Assembly (NCBI GenBank): GCA_020747065.1
Contig: JAGMVK010000009.1
Span: forward strand, 1,984,001-2,048,000
Direction: 5' to 3'
Origin: Cadophora sp. MPI-SDFR-AT-0126
Lineage: Eukaryota; Ascomycota; Leotiomycetes; Helotiales; Ploettnerulaceae
Length of the DNA stretch: 64,000 nt
The notes under the pieces are model-generated. The model saw only the letters and a program-made list of their open reading frames with translations. It was not told where the DNA came from and ran no database searches. Positions within the stretch are counted from its first letter, which is position 1. The number at the start of each line of letters is the position of its first letter. Both the position numbers and the translations under genes were made by a program. Shown here piece after piece: positions 1-11,151 of this stretch.

Positions 1-2375
1 TTCCACTGATGGCGCAGAGACACGAGATCAATACTATTGCAGGGCTACTACTCATTCCTTTGAACTTTGGGGGTGGCAATGATTTTTTGGTGTTCTTTAG
101 GAAGGGTCAGATGAAGCAGGTTAAATGGGCGGGGTAAGTCAATTGTTTACCTATTCCTCACAAACCCCGCCTCCCTCATACCCGTACAAAAAGGAGCTCA
201 ACAAGAGTGACCCGGTAGAGCTAATACTGATATTTGGGGTAACAGAAACCCACATGCGAAGAAGTACCAGGCAGGCAGCGAATACCTGGAACCTAGGGCC
301 AGTTTCGCGCGGTGGGTGGAGACTATCAGCGGATCGAGTCAAGAATGGACTGATGACCAGCGTATGCTCGACTTACAATCCACTCAGACGTTTGCACTGA
401 CATATCTCTAGTCGATACAGCATCCGTGTTGGGCTTGTTGTATGGACGATTCATCGAGTTGTGGCGACAGAAGGGGTCTGCTAAGCAAAGCGATCAGTTG
501 ACGCAGATTCGCGCATCTTCTCGTGAACGTAAGTGCACGTCACGGAATTTTGGCGAGGAGTCCTAAGGTTTTCACAGTCCGGACACCTCTCAATGCGATC
601 GTTAACTACCTCGAGATGGCATTAGAGAACCAAGTCGATGATAAGACGAGACATATCCTTGACCGTGCACAAGATGCTTCCACATCCTTGGGATACGTCA
701 TGGACGATCTGATGAAACTGACCAAGCTAGATGATAGCCCAGCCCAAGGATCTGACGAGACATTCAATCTCAACTTGACGGGTTCGTTGTCCTAGCCACT
801 CAAGCCCAATTTCTATGTCAAGCTGACAGTTCCTAGTTGCACGAGCCATGAAGGGCTTACAAAAGGATGCCTCTCGAAAAGGTCTTGAAATGAGCGTCTC
901 AGTCAATGAGCAACTCCCCTCCATGGTCAAAGGTGACCCCGATCGACTGAAAGATGCACTGCTTCACTTGACAAGCTACGCATTTAAACAGTCCAATAAT
1001 GTTAATGTAGAGATTGATCTAATCCGTACCAAGAAAAATATCTCCACGATAGGATTCACCATCCAGGACAACGGACCTGGAAAGTCCGAGACAGAGCTCG
1101 ATGTACCATCCCCGTTCCCCACCTCCACCTCATTTCCAATTAAGCGAGGTAGGGTAATAGAACTGACATCGTGCTCCTAGGACACATTCCAAGAATTCGA
1201 AGCCGCCCAAGACGACGACGACTGGCTCTTTGCGACCAAAGAAAGTACCGCTTCGCCCATGACAGCAGAAGGCCGCTCCACCAAAGCAGACCTCGCACTC
1301 ATCGCGCGCTATCTCCGCGATACGAACGGCCAGATCCGTCTACACAGCGAAGCAGGTAAGGGGACAATATTCACAGTCGAAATCCCGTTCGAGCAAGTAC
1401 AAGCGAGTGATTCGTCGCGCTCGCGCAAGTTGAGAAACCTGTTCTCGCCGAGTTTGTCTGGCAATAGGGGATTGAGCCTACCCAGCCCCCCACCAAGTAC
1501 AAGGACCCCGAAACCGAGCGGTGCGGTGAACGTGAAGGGAAAGGTGACCATCGGTACGAATGGTAATGGGACTTCTAATGGCCATGGGAATGGAATCGCC
1601 TCTCCAACGACCTCGCAATTCCCTCTTCTTCCCCGTGTGAGCAGCGCACAGCATCTCGAAAGTCATGCACCCCAGAATGGCGGCGCACCAGTGACAAATA
1701 ACCGCTCTTCGGCCTTGTACATCGACGTTGATCCCGAGTTCTTGACATCAGGATTGAGGTTGAATGTTCTGGTTGCGGAGGACAATCTTGTGAGTCAAAA
1801 GATGCTGGAGAAGAGGATTGGGATGAGGGGTCATGAAGTGGTTGTCACTGGTGATGGGCAGGAGTGCCATGATAAGTTTGTGGCGAGTGGGGGGAAGGTC
1901 GATGCTATCATCATGGATCTGAAGGTATGTGCCATTGTAGTCAAATTGCTGTTCTTCTTTCGATTTTCAATGTAGATTGGTGCTGACCAGAGATAGATGC
2001 CAACTGTTGACGGCACCCTTGCCACACGCATGATCCGCTTCCACGAAAAGGAATTCAATTTCCGCAATCAACAATCCAATGGTCGCGAAGTGCAAGCGCC
2101 CAGACAACGTGTTCCAGTGCTCGCCATGTCCACGGCGTTGGTCGAAGAGAACAGGTTCGAATACATCCAGAATGGGTAAGTGTTCTCAGATCGCTATTAT
2201 ATGAGTGTTTCTCTTGGCTGAGGCTGACTATGTAAGGTTTGATGGGTGGATCATGAAACCAATTGATTTTCAACGCCTAGATCTCATCCTCCAGGGTGTC
2301 AAAAATCCAGAGCTGAAGCGTAATTCGCTGTATGTTCCTGGTCAATGGGAGAAGGGAGGGTGGTTCTTCCCCTGA
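1..2375 (+). CDS. Fungal phytochrome-type hybrid histidine kinase, 3' part (5' end outside the window)
   Basis: Red-light-sensor family; the product would relay to a histidine phosphotransfer protein. The first exon reads as the end of a PHY domain (IAGLLLIPL, RKGQ, KWAG), then ASFARW, EWTDDQ and YGRFIELWRQK, then a HisKA helix, a GHKL ATPase domain, and a receiver ending in GWIMKP. My introns are 134-245, 362-411, 529-577, 782-836, 1103-1180, 1925-1996 and 2176-2236; splicing gives one open frame to TGA at 2373. The receiver keeps its key residues: AEDN, the acceptor Asp in IIMDLKMP, Ser/Thr in LAMST, and Lys in MKP. The kinase half does not. The H-box reads SSRELRTPLN (Arg at 522-524 instead of His), the N-box reads HLTSYA (Tyr for Asn), and the G2 box reads KADLALIARY instead of an LGLGLA-like motif. 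It therefore looks like a phytochrome pseudokinase with a working receiver. The family call is confident; exact junctions are inferred. Confidence 0.85.
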
Positions 2376-4505
2376 TCCACCGACGTTTCGCCTATCTGCA
2401 ATGAACCACGACGGTGAAATTCGGGGCCGGGACGAGGAGATGACAATGTGTGATGTGTAACGTGTTTTTCTGTATCATATGTCCTGCTCTCGGGGCTCTT
2501 CCTTTACACTTTCAGGATTGTAAGATTATTTTTAGGGTGTGCTCAAGTGGGGTGGGTTTCTGAAAATTGCACGAGAGGGATGATATCCTGCGACAATAAG
2601 GGTCGTCTTGTAACTATATTCTGACTTCTGTCGCTACATAATCTATTGGGTTCCTATGTCACACTGTTGTCACCCAAATATATCAATGCAAAATATCCGC
2701 AAACTTCTTCTTAGTCGAGGACGCACCTTGTAGACGAGCGGAACCCCCCATGCCACACCACCACAGGTTTGCAGCCTTCGCCAGGATGGACCGGCCGCTA
2801 CGTGATGCGGACAGATTGTTGACCGAAGACGAAGTAAATGAGGCAGAATGAGAAATTAACTTCCTTGCCTTTTCCTTACTCTGACGGCTTCCAGAGGAGC
2901 CAGTCATAACAGTGCTTGTGGAAGTTGTCCATATTGAAGATCTTGTCTATCTCTTTGATGCCGCTGGCTTTGGCTTATTCGATGGCGGTGTCAAAGCTTT
3001 CCTTCCATCCGGATTTGTCTTCAATCTTTCAGGCGAGTCCGAGGACTACAAGCTATATTTCTAGCAGCGTAGACGCAATCGAATTTTTCATGTCAACCGT
3101 TCCACGGTTGAGGAGAATAATACCAGAGAACCAAAAAAAACAAAAAAAAAAAAAAATACAAAAAGGAGAAGTCGGAACGCAGCACGTGCATCCGCAGTAG
3201 AAGAGGAGGGTAGAAAGGAAAGCACCCAAAGTACAGTGGGCAAATATAATATATTTCGATAAATAGATCAGGAAATTGATGCTACATGCCTGCGCGTTCT
3301 CCGTTGATGCGTCCAACTTTGGGACACACAGTTGCTACTTTCAACGATGAAGAAACCCACCGTACTCAACAGTCGGAACAATTTTCGGACTCAACAACAG
3401 TTTACCAAGATGGATTGATGGCTTTCGAGGAAATCTGCTGCAGAAGAAAATTCCTGGTGGTCCTCAACATCCATAAGAAAGGAGCCAGCAGTTGGTCACG
3501 TGCAATTACTTGCTTGACAAACAAGTCTTCTCTCGGATCCATCCAATTTTGAAAACTCCTCGACCAGAGCTTGAGGTTACTCAAGTAAGACGAGACAAAC
3601 GCAGCCGAGAAAGTTGTCGATTTGAAAAAGTGACGAAGTTTGTCAACAAGACTTGGCTCGCTAAACCCTGGTCGAGGGCACTCACTCTGTTCCTCCGTAG
3701 AGCATGATGAGGCTGGCAGTCGAAATACTACCCTCTTAAGGAGTTCGATCTCGGTCCCTTCTCAGCGAGGGAGACCCCCTTCTTATTATGGAGAACTCAT
3801 CTCCGCGCCGAAAACTTGCCCCTAAACTGGGTCACCTGATATCCGGTCGCCAAGTCAAGTCTCGTTTCAAAGAAGATTTCCGCTGTCAACTTTATCTCCA
3901 CCTCTCATCAACATCCGACAAAGTCTATCTAGCTACCTTCCCAACTTCGACCTGCCCGTTTCCAAAGACAGCGTAGTGCGCTCAGACAAGGCGAAATCAA
4001 TCATGCGTTCTCCCGAGGTTCCTAAAAGACAGCGCGCCCAGCGCCCAAAGATGTACCGGCATCATAGCATCGAGATCCACGAATCGGGAGAATTACCCCA
4101 CACTTAGCACGCCTTTACCCACCAGGATGAGCTTGCCCTGCATGCGACGCCAGATTGCTGTATCCAGTATATTGGCTTCTCGTTTCATGGGCCCAATATC
4201 AGATGGCAGTGCCATTGGTGGACCAAAATGAAGGGTTCCATTGCCGAAAAGCGTTCCCAATCTCGTGATGGATGAGCTCGGGATAAGAACCGGCGACGTC
4301 CCTCCGAAAGTATGGTTCGTTCCGCAAGAAAGTTCCATTGATTCAGCCTTCTTAAGAGCCGGTCTTTACTTACAGAGGTTATTTATCTCGTTACTTTCGC
4401 TACTTCTCACATCTTCACTGCCACTATTTGCATTTTGCTTTTTCCTGAGAATTTGAAACTCGTTGCTTTCATCCGGATACCAGTCGCAAGTTTACTCCCT
4501 CCATA
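2376..4505. other. Intergenic region with no assignable gene
   Basis: About 2.1 kb. It holds an A-rich run near 3134-3165 and short ORFs on both strands that resemble nothing I know. One + strand frame, 2885-3063, stays open for about 58 codons (VEVVHIEDLVYLFD, GLFDGGVKAF, ending KLYF then TAG). It could be the last exon of a small gene or a relic. A 74-codon minus frame at 2683-2907 abuts it. The last few hundred bases are the promoter of the esterase gene. Confidence 0.4.
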
Positions 4506-5355
4506 ATGAAGGCATTCTACATCACTTTCCCAGCTCTGCTGGCTGCTCTCGCTTCAGCTGCTCCAGCCGAAGAAATCGAGAAGCGAGCAAATCCAACAAT
4601 CTATATGGCAGGCGACTCGACCATGGCAGTTGGCGGTGGCGGTTCCGGAACAAATGGTAAACATAATGTCCTCGAAATTCAAACAGGAAAAATCTAACAA
4701 CTCATCAGGATGGGGTGTCTACTTCCCCTTCTCCGTTAAGAACGCCAACATTGTCAATGCAGCCATCGGAGGACGTTCCGCACGCTCCTACACCGACGAA
4801 GGACGCTTCACAGCCCTGGTCAACAAAGTCGTCCCCGGAGACTACGTGATTATCGAATTCGGGCACAACGATGGCGGTTCCCTCTCCACCACTGACAACG
4901 GTCGAACCGACTGCTACGGGTCCGGTACCGAGACATGCACCACTCCCGCCGGTGTTGTCGTACAGACATACGTTACATATCTCACCAATGCGGCCAAATC
5001 GCTCATCGCAAAGGGCGCAAAAGTCATCATCTCCTCGCCGACACCGAACAACATCTGCGAAGGCACAACGTGCACGTATACTCCACCGCGCTTCACAGCG
5101 TACGGACAACAGGTTGTCAAGAATGCGGGAAGCAGCGCGAGCTTCATTGATCATGGACAGTACCTTGCCAATGAATACATCCGTCTTGGAAAGGCAAAGG
5201 TCGACACCTTTTACCCAGTTGATCACACCCATACGAGTCCAGAAGGTGCGAATGTTGTTGCGCAGACTTTTGTGAAGGCTGTGCTATGCGGGAATGGAGT
5301 TTTGGCTCCGTATATCAAGAATAGCACTGCTAGTGTTGCTGGTAACTGTGCTTAG
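4506..5355 (+). CDS. Rhamnogalacturonan acetylesterase (CE12, SGNH hydrolase)
   Basis: Secreted esterase that removes acetyl groups from the rhamnogalacturonan I backbone of pectin, opening it to lyases. It has a signal peptide (MKAFYITFPALLAALASAAP) followed by a KR Kex2-like site. The SGNH blocks are present: block I AGDSTMA with the nucleophile Ser, the Gly block in AAIGGRSARSY, block III IEFGHND, and block V DHTHTSPEGA with the catalytic Asp and His. One intron, 4657-4708 (52 bp), joins TN to GWGVYF, giving about 265 aa, the usual length. It fits functionally with the pectate lyase at 27.9 kb. Nothing looks broken. Confidence 0.93.
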
Positions 5356-6182
5356 GTGGGGTTGTGGATAAGAGGGTTTGGAAATGGGAAAGGATGCTGG
5401 AGAGGTAGGATTGAGAGTTCGATGTATATATTCAATTGTGCAGATAGTACATACAGATTACACATATTTTCTTACCGGTAACACATATTCTCTTCTTCGT
5501 TGCCGACAGGATAGTCAAAACTCATTGGCACTCAGGTATTGCAGCCTCAGGTCTGATCATCAGTATTGGTGATAGTCCCCCGATCCTCGCTCAGGAAGTC
5601 CGGAAACATTGTCTCAAATGCAATCAAAATTACTGACAGCATATCTCCACCTTCCACGGAACTTCCTTTGGAATGTAGTTTCTGGCATATCTAAAGCCCT
5701 TCCTCGTCAGATTTCGTCGATGTTCCCACGTGCTCGCCTTCTCTTCTCGGCCCAATCCTTGCACCATCCCGTATTCCAATATCGTCCCACACTCAAACCC
5801 CTGAATCCATGCCGCCCAGCGCACGACTCACACGTCTTGGCTGCTCCACGTGCCATGATACCCCGCCATGACTCGCCGAAGCCCCTATGTGCTAGCGAGC
5901 TCAGTATCTATCAAACAACAATTCGGCCGCTGCCAGAAAAAGGATCTTTAACTACATACAGAGTTAGCTGTACAGAACATATGGGTCAGTATGGCGTTTC
6001 CAGTACCGGGGAGCGGGAAGGGAAGGTAGAATGGGCGCACCTATTACGGCTTAAGGCACCCGTAGATGATTTGCAGAGTCGACGATCTGCTGCAACCATA
6101 ACTTGTTCTAATTTTTGGAGCTTGGCTTTGACTCGTGCGTGCTACTTCATCCTGATGTGTTGACTTGTAGACCAGATCAAGT
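5356..6182. other. Intergenic region with a possible 5' exon of the next gene
   Basis: Terminator region of the esterase gene, then a 184-codon open frame at 5609-6163. Its last third (for example EWAHLLRLKAPVDDLQSRRS, about 6020-6085) reads like the N-terminal lobe of the kinase-like protein that follows. I could not find a splice pair joining it in frame to the downstream exons, so it may be a missed exon or a decayed one. Confidence 0.3.
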
Positions 6183-8837
6183 ATGTCTGAAGGGACGCTG
6201 GAGGAGTATTTCAATACTCAAATACCGCCTAGTCGCGGGGTTGAGATCATCAAATTCTGGGAGACGCTGTTTGGTCTGCTTGATGAGTTGAGAGAGATCC
6301 ATTCTGAAGGAAGGTACGTAGTCCTGACTTTCATTTAGCTTAACGCGAGGCGCTAAATCGAACAGTGGTTATTTAGATATTACGCCTGAGAGTATACATT
6401 TTGTCAAAGATATTTCGGATGGGGACTCGTCACTTCGGCTCGAACTTACGATTGCCGATTCTTATGTGATGCGAATGGGATCTGTCGGGTCGACGCTTCG
6501 TGAGCGAGAACTTTCGGATTATGGTACGTGGAAGCACTCGAGCAGAATATTCTAGCTAAAACTAATTTTCAAGATTCTCCCGACACGTACATGGAATATG
6601 GACATGCTGCTGGACGACAGGAACAAGCTTTCCGAATCACTTCATCAGCTGACATATGGTCTCTGGGCTGCATCTACAGCGAAGCAGCCATTTGGATCGC
6701 AGACGGCCGTGCAGGTCTCACAGAGTATCGACGTCAACGGCAAAAAGAAGCCAACCTCGCCTCCCCTGCCTCTCCTTTCCACGACGGCACTCAGGTCCTG
6801 CAAAGCGTCTTAGCCGCACACGCAGACATCGAAGAGCGTCTCCGCCGATCCGATAACATCACCAAGAATGTCCTGGACGCCATGGTCCAGGAAATGCTTT
6901 GGGAAGAAGACCGGCCTAGTGCTAAAGCGTTGTTGAGGAAAGCGGATGTGTTGTTAACGAAAGCGAGGCAGAAGTCTGGCATCGGGGCTGGATTGAGGAG
7001 TGAGATGATCAGGCCGGGAAGTAGGCACAGGAGGGAATATTCTCCGCCAAACTTGCCGTCTCCGACTCAACCATTGCCGCCTCTTCCGAAGCGTGCTGCA
7101 CCAGCTTTGAACTCCGTCCCTGTGAGAAATCGGCCAAGTGAGGTTGTTAGTGGGACTTCTCAAGATCGAACCTTCAAGCCACAGACTCGATCGCCCGCCA
7201 AAGGAGACGATCCTGCTATACTCAAGTCACTCAGCCATCCCGAGTTGCAAGAAGACGGGAATAATACTCTACAAAATTTAGGCACAGCCAGAGGAACAAT
7301 TAGAGGACTTCCCAACTCGGATCTACCCTACCATCCATCAACAAAAGAACCACCTGTTCCGTCCCGAACAGCTCATATATCACACTCGGATGTCCATCAC
7401 AGACCGACTCCGAATCAAGGACGTCCTCGTGCTTTACGAACTCAGGAATCACATAAACCTACAACCCGGCCAACAAAACCCCAGAACCAGAATTCCAGCC
7501 AAGATTATGATGCTAGGCCCCCTATTCCTGATGATTTACCTTCGGCTACCCGGAAACTCTTTATAGATACAGCAACTTCACAATTGAGCCTTGAGCACAG
7601 GTACCACGACTTACATGACATCGTACCAACCCGGGCAAAGAGTACTGCAAGTAGTCACCAATCCAGTAACTACTCTCAACCGGTCCGCTCACCTACCCTC
7701 GAAAACGACAGTTTCATAGACGCATTATCTTACATTCCGACAGCAGACGAGATTACTCAAGAGCCCAAACCGAGCAAACGCGGCATAGGCTTTTCTCTGT
7801 TCCCAACACGATCAAGCCACGAACCGTCTGTGCATCAAAAACGCATCCACGATGTATCCGTACCAAAATCACCATCAGTATTATCGGCAACAGTGGCCCC
7901 AAATCTGGAATACATATCTCTGAACACTTGTCTCGAGTGGAAGAAAGCGAATAAGAAAGTGAAGAAACATGCAAACGTACCGCCTCTATTGAGCGCGACA
8001 ATGATGGAGGAGCTGAGTAGGAGAGATCATGTGAGTTGATCGTTCGGTACAGGTAGAAAAAAGGAGAGAACTGACTTAGGACTTTCTACCAGGCTTTTAT
8101 AATCGATGACTCTGCATCCATGGCTCCAGTGTCGGCCGATGTCCAGCGAGCTTTCGAAGCTCTTTCCTACCTTGTGAAAGGCATGTCGACAGAAGGCACC
8201 GAGCTATTCTTCACTATTTCTTGTAAGTAGCAGCAGTTCCTTTCTCATCAGCGAGCCGCCTTTTCATTTGGGTGGCGACAAAACATCATCTATACAGATA
8301 GACTGATATCAAGCAGATGATACCTATCGCCGCAAAGACACATCCGAGCTCTGCACGCATCTCTCCACCCATCCACTTCAAGGCCAGACCAATATCTCCT
8401 ACCGCCTGAACCTCCAAATGCAAGCCTACCGCCTCAAACTCCTTCGCGCAAAAACACCACCAAAGACCAAATCCAAGAAACCCTCCACCGCGCCCTTCGT
8501 CCCCGCAAAAGTCCGCCCGCTAAGTTTATACATCCTCACAAATGGCGAATGGTTCGGTGAAGGTGACAGAGGCGTAGAAGACGTCCTAGATGTTGTGCGG
8601 ACGATGGGCGAGTTTCTGAAGAGTGAAGGGCTGGATGCGGGGAGTGCGAGTGTGCAGTTTGTTAGTTTTGGGGGGAGTGCGGGTGCGATGGGGAGGATGA
8701 GGCGGTTGGGGAGGGAGAGTGCGGGGAATGAGGGGTTGGCGGTTGATTGTGAGCGTTGGACGGGGAATGTGGTGAGGATGTTGAGGGGGGCGGTGGATGG
8801 TTGTAGAGATGGAGGTGGGATTAGTGAGTTGGCTTGA
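6183..8837 (+). CDS. Kinase-like (pseudokinase) protein with C-terminal von Willebrand factor A domain
   Basis: Five exons; introns 6314-6365, 6524-6573, 8031-8092 and 8223-8316. Residues 1 to about 230 match the C-lobe of a protein kinase: LLDELREIHSEG, a catalytic-loop equivalent GYLDITPES, and the subdomain IX motif ADIWSLGCIYSE. The HRD His, the catalytic Lys and DFG are not recognisable (ITPES, IADS), so catalysis is unlikely. A Pro/Ser-rich, low-complexity linker of several hundred residues follows. The C-terminus is a VWA fold with a MIDAS-type metal site (FIIDDSASMAP), then YDTYRRKD and LYILTNGEWFG. The start is uncertain because the N-lobe is missing and may be encoded upstream. The role is unknown; VWA suggests a protein-binding scaffold. 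Confidence 0.75.
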
Positions 8838-9050
8838 TAGCGTCGGCGATGAGGAACGTCTTATGCCTGCTTTTGCATCTGTAGCAATCTATAATTCTAT
8901 GAGTATAGTTTCTACTTCGTTTTGTAGCGTATCTATATATAGCATTTACACTGATCTACCCCAAAGCATAGCACAACACCTCATCTTGTCATGCGGAACC
9001 TCAACTCTAATATCCTTTCTTTGGCCCCTACCATATCATTCACATTCAAC

Positions 9051-10249
9051 TCACGCAACAGTCTTCTTCATAAATACGGCATCTAGAGGCCAAATCTTCC
9101 CATTGACCTCCTGTTGGATATGACCATCCACAAACTTCCATGGTTTGTAGCCTCTCCTCTCATACCAATCTTGGTTTGAAAACTATTCTCATCGTTAGCT
9201 CCCTCAAACACGTTGAAAGCATCGAACTCTCCAACCAAAAAAAATACTCAAAACAACAACGCCAAAAGCGGACCAACTCACCGAAGGCTGCTCAAACCCC
9301 ATCTCCCTCCACATATCCTCATTCTCCAAACTACTATTCGCCAACGTATCCAAACTCAGCACCCTCGCCCTCAACGGCTCATCCACCGCCTCACTCTCCA
9401 CACGATCCATCGCCGCACTCCCCAGCCCCCCACTCTGAATAGCACGTGAGATGTAAAACGTCGTAATGCAATACATGCCTTTTGACGCATCAGCCTGGTC
9501 TGGATTGGCACTCTCGGAATCGAGCGAGATGTGTCCAATGGGCGTGAAGGGGAGGTGTGTGGGCTGCCGGGGCTTGGCGCCGAGTGTGAGGGCGGTGTCG
9601 TGGATGGGTGTGCTTTCGAGAGGGTATTTGGTGAGGTGTTGGGTTAGTTTTTGGGGGGTTGAGGGGTCGTCTTTGGAGAGGACCTGGGGCGTTGTCAGAG
9701 ACGGATTTTGAGATAAAATTTCCTGAGTCTTGGATGTTGCTAAATTGGTAAATGAACCAGAGTGAAAAGGGCAAAATTGAAGGAAATTATATCTGATACA
9801 GTAAAGCAAAATAACTGATTTAGAGAACAACGAAATTTTCCATCAATTGCAGACGAGAATCTAACCCGTGGATTTTTGCTTTCGTTCCACCACCCGAACA
9901 TCGTTCGATGAACCGTGAACACAGCGTTGTGAACACCCTCGCCTCGACATGTTTCCCGTAAGACGAATTCTAGATCCAAGTTGCATAGAATGAAGAAAAG
10001 ACCGAAAATTGAGAAAATTCAACTCACAACCCATTGAATAGCCATCTTCCCCTCTCTCTGCAAGCCTCTCCACTTCTCAACATAATCCGACTTCCATCCA
10101 CAAGCAATTCGCTGCTGGAACATACGCTCTACATGCTCTGGGGAATCAGGGTCCCACGCAATGAGATCGACTTTTGCTTTCGCTCGCGTTCTGGATTTGA
10201 GTGGCGCAGCAGCTGCTGGCGCTGACTCTTCGCTTGTTGATGACGGCAT
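9051..10249 (-). CDS. GNAT-family N-acetyltransferase
   Basis: Predicted acetyl-CoA-dependent acetyltransferase with unknown substrate. Three exons: 10249-10028, 9683-9282 and 9182-9051. The conserved core is visible: FTPIGHISLDSE (beta strand), MYCITTFYISRAIQSGGLGS (motif A region with the pyrophosphate-binding loop), LRARVLSLDT, and a C-terminal DWYERRGYK typical of motif B. The last exon needs acceptor TAG at 9185-9183 so that FSNQDW stays in frame. The first intron (9684-10027) is 344 nt, unusually long here, where most are 48-60 nt. There is no signal peptide, so it is probably cytosolic or nuclear. Confidence 0.83.
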
Positions 10250-11151
10250 TTTGAAAACTTTTGCAAAGATGGAAAGGCGCGGTTATGGCTGGATTATTTG
10301 GAGAGCATGTAAGTATAATGCTTATTGAGACAATTGAAGGTTGGGACTCGTCTTTATATCTTCAGATGCTTGCTATAGTGGAGATGTGAGTCGAGCGGAT
10401 CACGTCGTACGAAGTAGCGAATCGGTGTAGAGATGGGGCGAGTTGGCTTACTCAGCTGTGGTATTTAGTGCGACAAGCACGCCCTTCAGGGATTCATTTC
10501 CTGAGCAATACCGTAGAATACGGTGGTTCTTTAAAGAAGATGTCTACCGAAATAAAATCGCTCGATGCTTTGATCCCTTTTGACGGCCCTTGAAGCTGAT
10601 TAAGCGAGGTAAACAATGGCACAATGAACGCTGGAAGTTGCGGATCTGGACAGAGAAGCATCAGAGCGGAAGCCTGGATGTGATATGCCAAGGCGCTAGG
10701 AATGTGGAGTGTTTTCCGCATCTGATACGGTAAAGTATGAGCACCTACCGACCAAGCATACTAATATATTATTAGGAGAGCAGCTTCCAGGATACAATGA
10801 AAATTTCTGTCCACAGTGGCTCAAGTATGGTAATTTTGACTGGGGCTTGAGCTCCGTTGAACAATCATGGGTTACATCGATCTCCTACTCGTTCGCTTGC
10901 AGCCTGTGGCCGCAAATCCCAAAAACTTCAACCTCATCTCTCTCGCAAAACTTGTACCAGTCTCGATATTGTCAAAAAAAGCAACCACTCTCATTATCTC
11001 TCCCTGTCAAGCCTTCGGTCTGTGCGATAGTCTGATTGAGTAGGGCACTTCGGCAAACACAAAGTCTCAGCCTCAGCCTGATCGACCTGCCTCGTCCAGC
11101 TCACGACATCACCTCCAGCCTTGTCATCATTTGAATTTGGTAACGACCATC
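10250..11151. other. Divergent promoter region
   Basis: About 900 bp between the start codons of the minus-strand GNAT gene and the plus-strand HET gene. The ORFs here are short and have no recognisable motif. I see no gene. Confidence 0.5.

Noticed and set aside
400..415. Apparent frameshift in the phytochrome gene between EWTDDQ and DTASV
   Set aside because: A 50-nt intron (362-411, GTATGC to CTCTAG) joins the two frames cleanly.
523..795. An ORF that reads across 529-577 and appears to give MNVSARHGILAR before the H-box
   Set aside because: Those bases form a GTAAGT-to-CAG intron; the His in that ORF is not the kinase His.
4705..5232. 175-codon antisense ORF
   Set aside because: A shadow of the CE12 esterase gene.
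9204..9830. 208-codon frame as a stand-alone acetyltransferase
   Set aside because: It is the middle exon of a three-exon gene; its ends read into introns.
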